64,000 bases of DNA from JACPUW01 sp049115495. GTDB lineage: Bacteria; Bacteroidota; Bacteroidia; CAILMK01; JACPUW01. Positions 63,600 through 64,000 of the stretch are shown here, in pieces (position 1 is the stretch's first letter; every line of letters begins with the position of its first letter). Under the pieces are notes generated by a model. The model had not been told where the DNA came from. It saw only the letters and a list, made by a program, of their open reading frames with translations, and did not search any database. The stretch is from contig JAGDZV010000002.1 of the NCBI GenBank assembly GCA_049115495.1, positions 649,269 to 713,268 on the forward strand. The letters are read 5' to 3'. A program made the translations under genes and the position numbers.

Positions 63600-64000
63600 T
63601 ATTCTTTTTATGGTCGTTCAGAAGCTCCAGCTTCTGGACTTAAAAATCTTCTGGCGCTCCAGCGCCAATGGTTGAGAACAGCGTAAGAGTACCTAGCAGT
63701 TGCATCATTTTGAAGCTCTAGCTTCAAAACTGAATTATGAATATATCTAAGCGAAGTTTCTAACTTCGACTTGTTAACTATGATGCATCTCCAGATGCGT
63801 TTTCTGGTTTCCGGAATTTATTTATGAGTCGCATATTCCCCATCAAAAGTTGGTAAGAAGGGGCTCTTTTAGATACAATTTTAAAGCGAATAAGTACCCC
63901 TAAAAGATGCTTCCTTCGTACCCATGACAGAGCTTTTATGGTTGTACTACTTTTAGGTTGAGTTCTTTGCTTAACCTATTGATAGCTTTTATTTTAGATG
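63600..64000. other. Right-end intergenic region with hairpin array
   Basis: This 401-bp tail holds no supported gene. The first 220 bp are an array of small hairpins (listed separately). The minus strand is open from the edge to a stop at 63936-63938 and would encode SKIKAINRLSKELNLKVVQP, possibly the last residues of a gene outside the window, but this is too short to support. Confidence 0.5.
63619..63816. repeat. Array of small hairpins with TCCA/TCTA loops
   Basis: Hairpins CAGAAGC-TCCA-GCTTCTG (63619-63636), TGGCGC-TCCA-GCGCCA (63652-63667), TTTTGAAGC-TCTA-GCTTCAAAA (63708-63729), CGAAGTT-TCT-AACTTCG (63752-63768) and GCATC-TCCA-GATGC (63785-63798, inside the longer palindrome) follow one another, then TTCTGG-TTT-CCGGAA (63802-63816). 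The stems differ while the loops stay TCCA-like. Two similar units are at 47021-47066. Confidence 0.75.

Noticed and set aside
63619..63816. CRISPR array
   Set aside because: The units are self-complementary hairpins with differing stems and irregular spacing, with no constant repeat, unique spacers or cas genes.
63936..64000. Open minus-strand frame at the right edge ending in KVVQP
   Set aside because: Only about 20 codons are in the window; it could be the end of a gene or chance.

Overview
The window comes from a low-GC Bacteroidota genome, most likely a free-living, probably marine or soil member of the Cytophagales/Flavobacteriales grade. The evidence is direct. Several secreted proteins end in type IX secretion (T9SS) sorting domains, including a gliding-motility-type CHU_C domain and type A domains with a YPNP signature. 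There is a TonB-dependent receptor with an N-terminal carboxypeptidase-regulatory-like domain followed by a DUF4249 lipoprotein. There are also TPR-fused sensors, choice-of-anchor-L/OmpA, FG-GAP and PKD proteins, and weak ribosome-binding sites with several TTG/GTG starts. I see no phage, insertion sequence, CRISPR array or rRNA. One tRNA, tRNA-Ser(TGA), is present.

Layout. 1-5.1 kb: the 3' end of a giant PKD/CHU_C adhesin-like gene converges on a beta-carbonic anhydrase/SulP transporter pair. 5.3-12.1 kb: a TPR histidine kinase, then a minus-strand run of small proteins, an unknown lipoprotein overlapping a GH53 galactanase lipoprotein, a T9SS protein and a TfoX-like protein. 12.5-22.3 kb: a large Asp-box (BNR/VPS10-like) propeller protein, a DUF2975 membrane protein with a YozG-type regulator, an EF-hand/LRR protein, a DNA ligase/exonuclease pair and the tRNA. 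22.5-29.5 kb: an outer-membrane operon (barrel, TonB receptor, DUF4249), two tandem membrane J-domain proteins and FabH. 29.8-34.3 kb: a T9SS protein, a BrkB/thioredoxin pair and an OmpA/thioesterase pair. 34.4-36.9 kb: an iodotyrosine-deiodinase-type flavoprotein overlapping a PhyH-type dioxygenase, then a small protein and a TIGR04282 glycosyltransferase. 36.9-47.0 kb: a tricorn protease and a long plus-strand gene run (LolA-like, LapA-like, flippase, PnuC, BaiN-like flavoprotein, kynureninase, DinB, DUF2027-Smr). 47.2-52.9 kb: PurL with a small barrel-like protein, then an AraC regulator with two SDR genes. 53.0-60.5 kb: a laminarin/callose locus with a GH81 multidomain T9SS enzyme, an FG-GAP T9SS protein and a TPR-TM-HTH membrane regulator. 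60.6-63.6 kb: a GNAT, a 59-residue ORF and a zeta-toxin-like kinase overlapping one another, then a nitroreductase and an AI-2E-family permease. The right end holds an array of tiny hairpins.

The most informative signals are these: (i) the overlapping zeta-like kinase/59-aa/GNAT module; (ii) the deiodinase-type flavoprotein, which keeps the halotyrosine-binding Glu/Tyr/Lys residues, translationally coupled to a PhyH dioxygenase; (iii) the GH81/FG-GAP/TPR-HTH locus; (iv) repeated TTTGTGTTA-type sites before both the AraC gene and its SDR operon; and (v) two clusters of intergenic hairpins whose loops are conserved as TCCA-like tetranucleotides while the stems differ.
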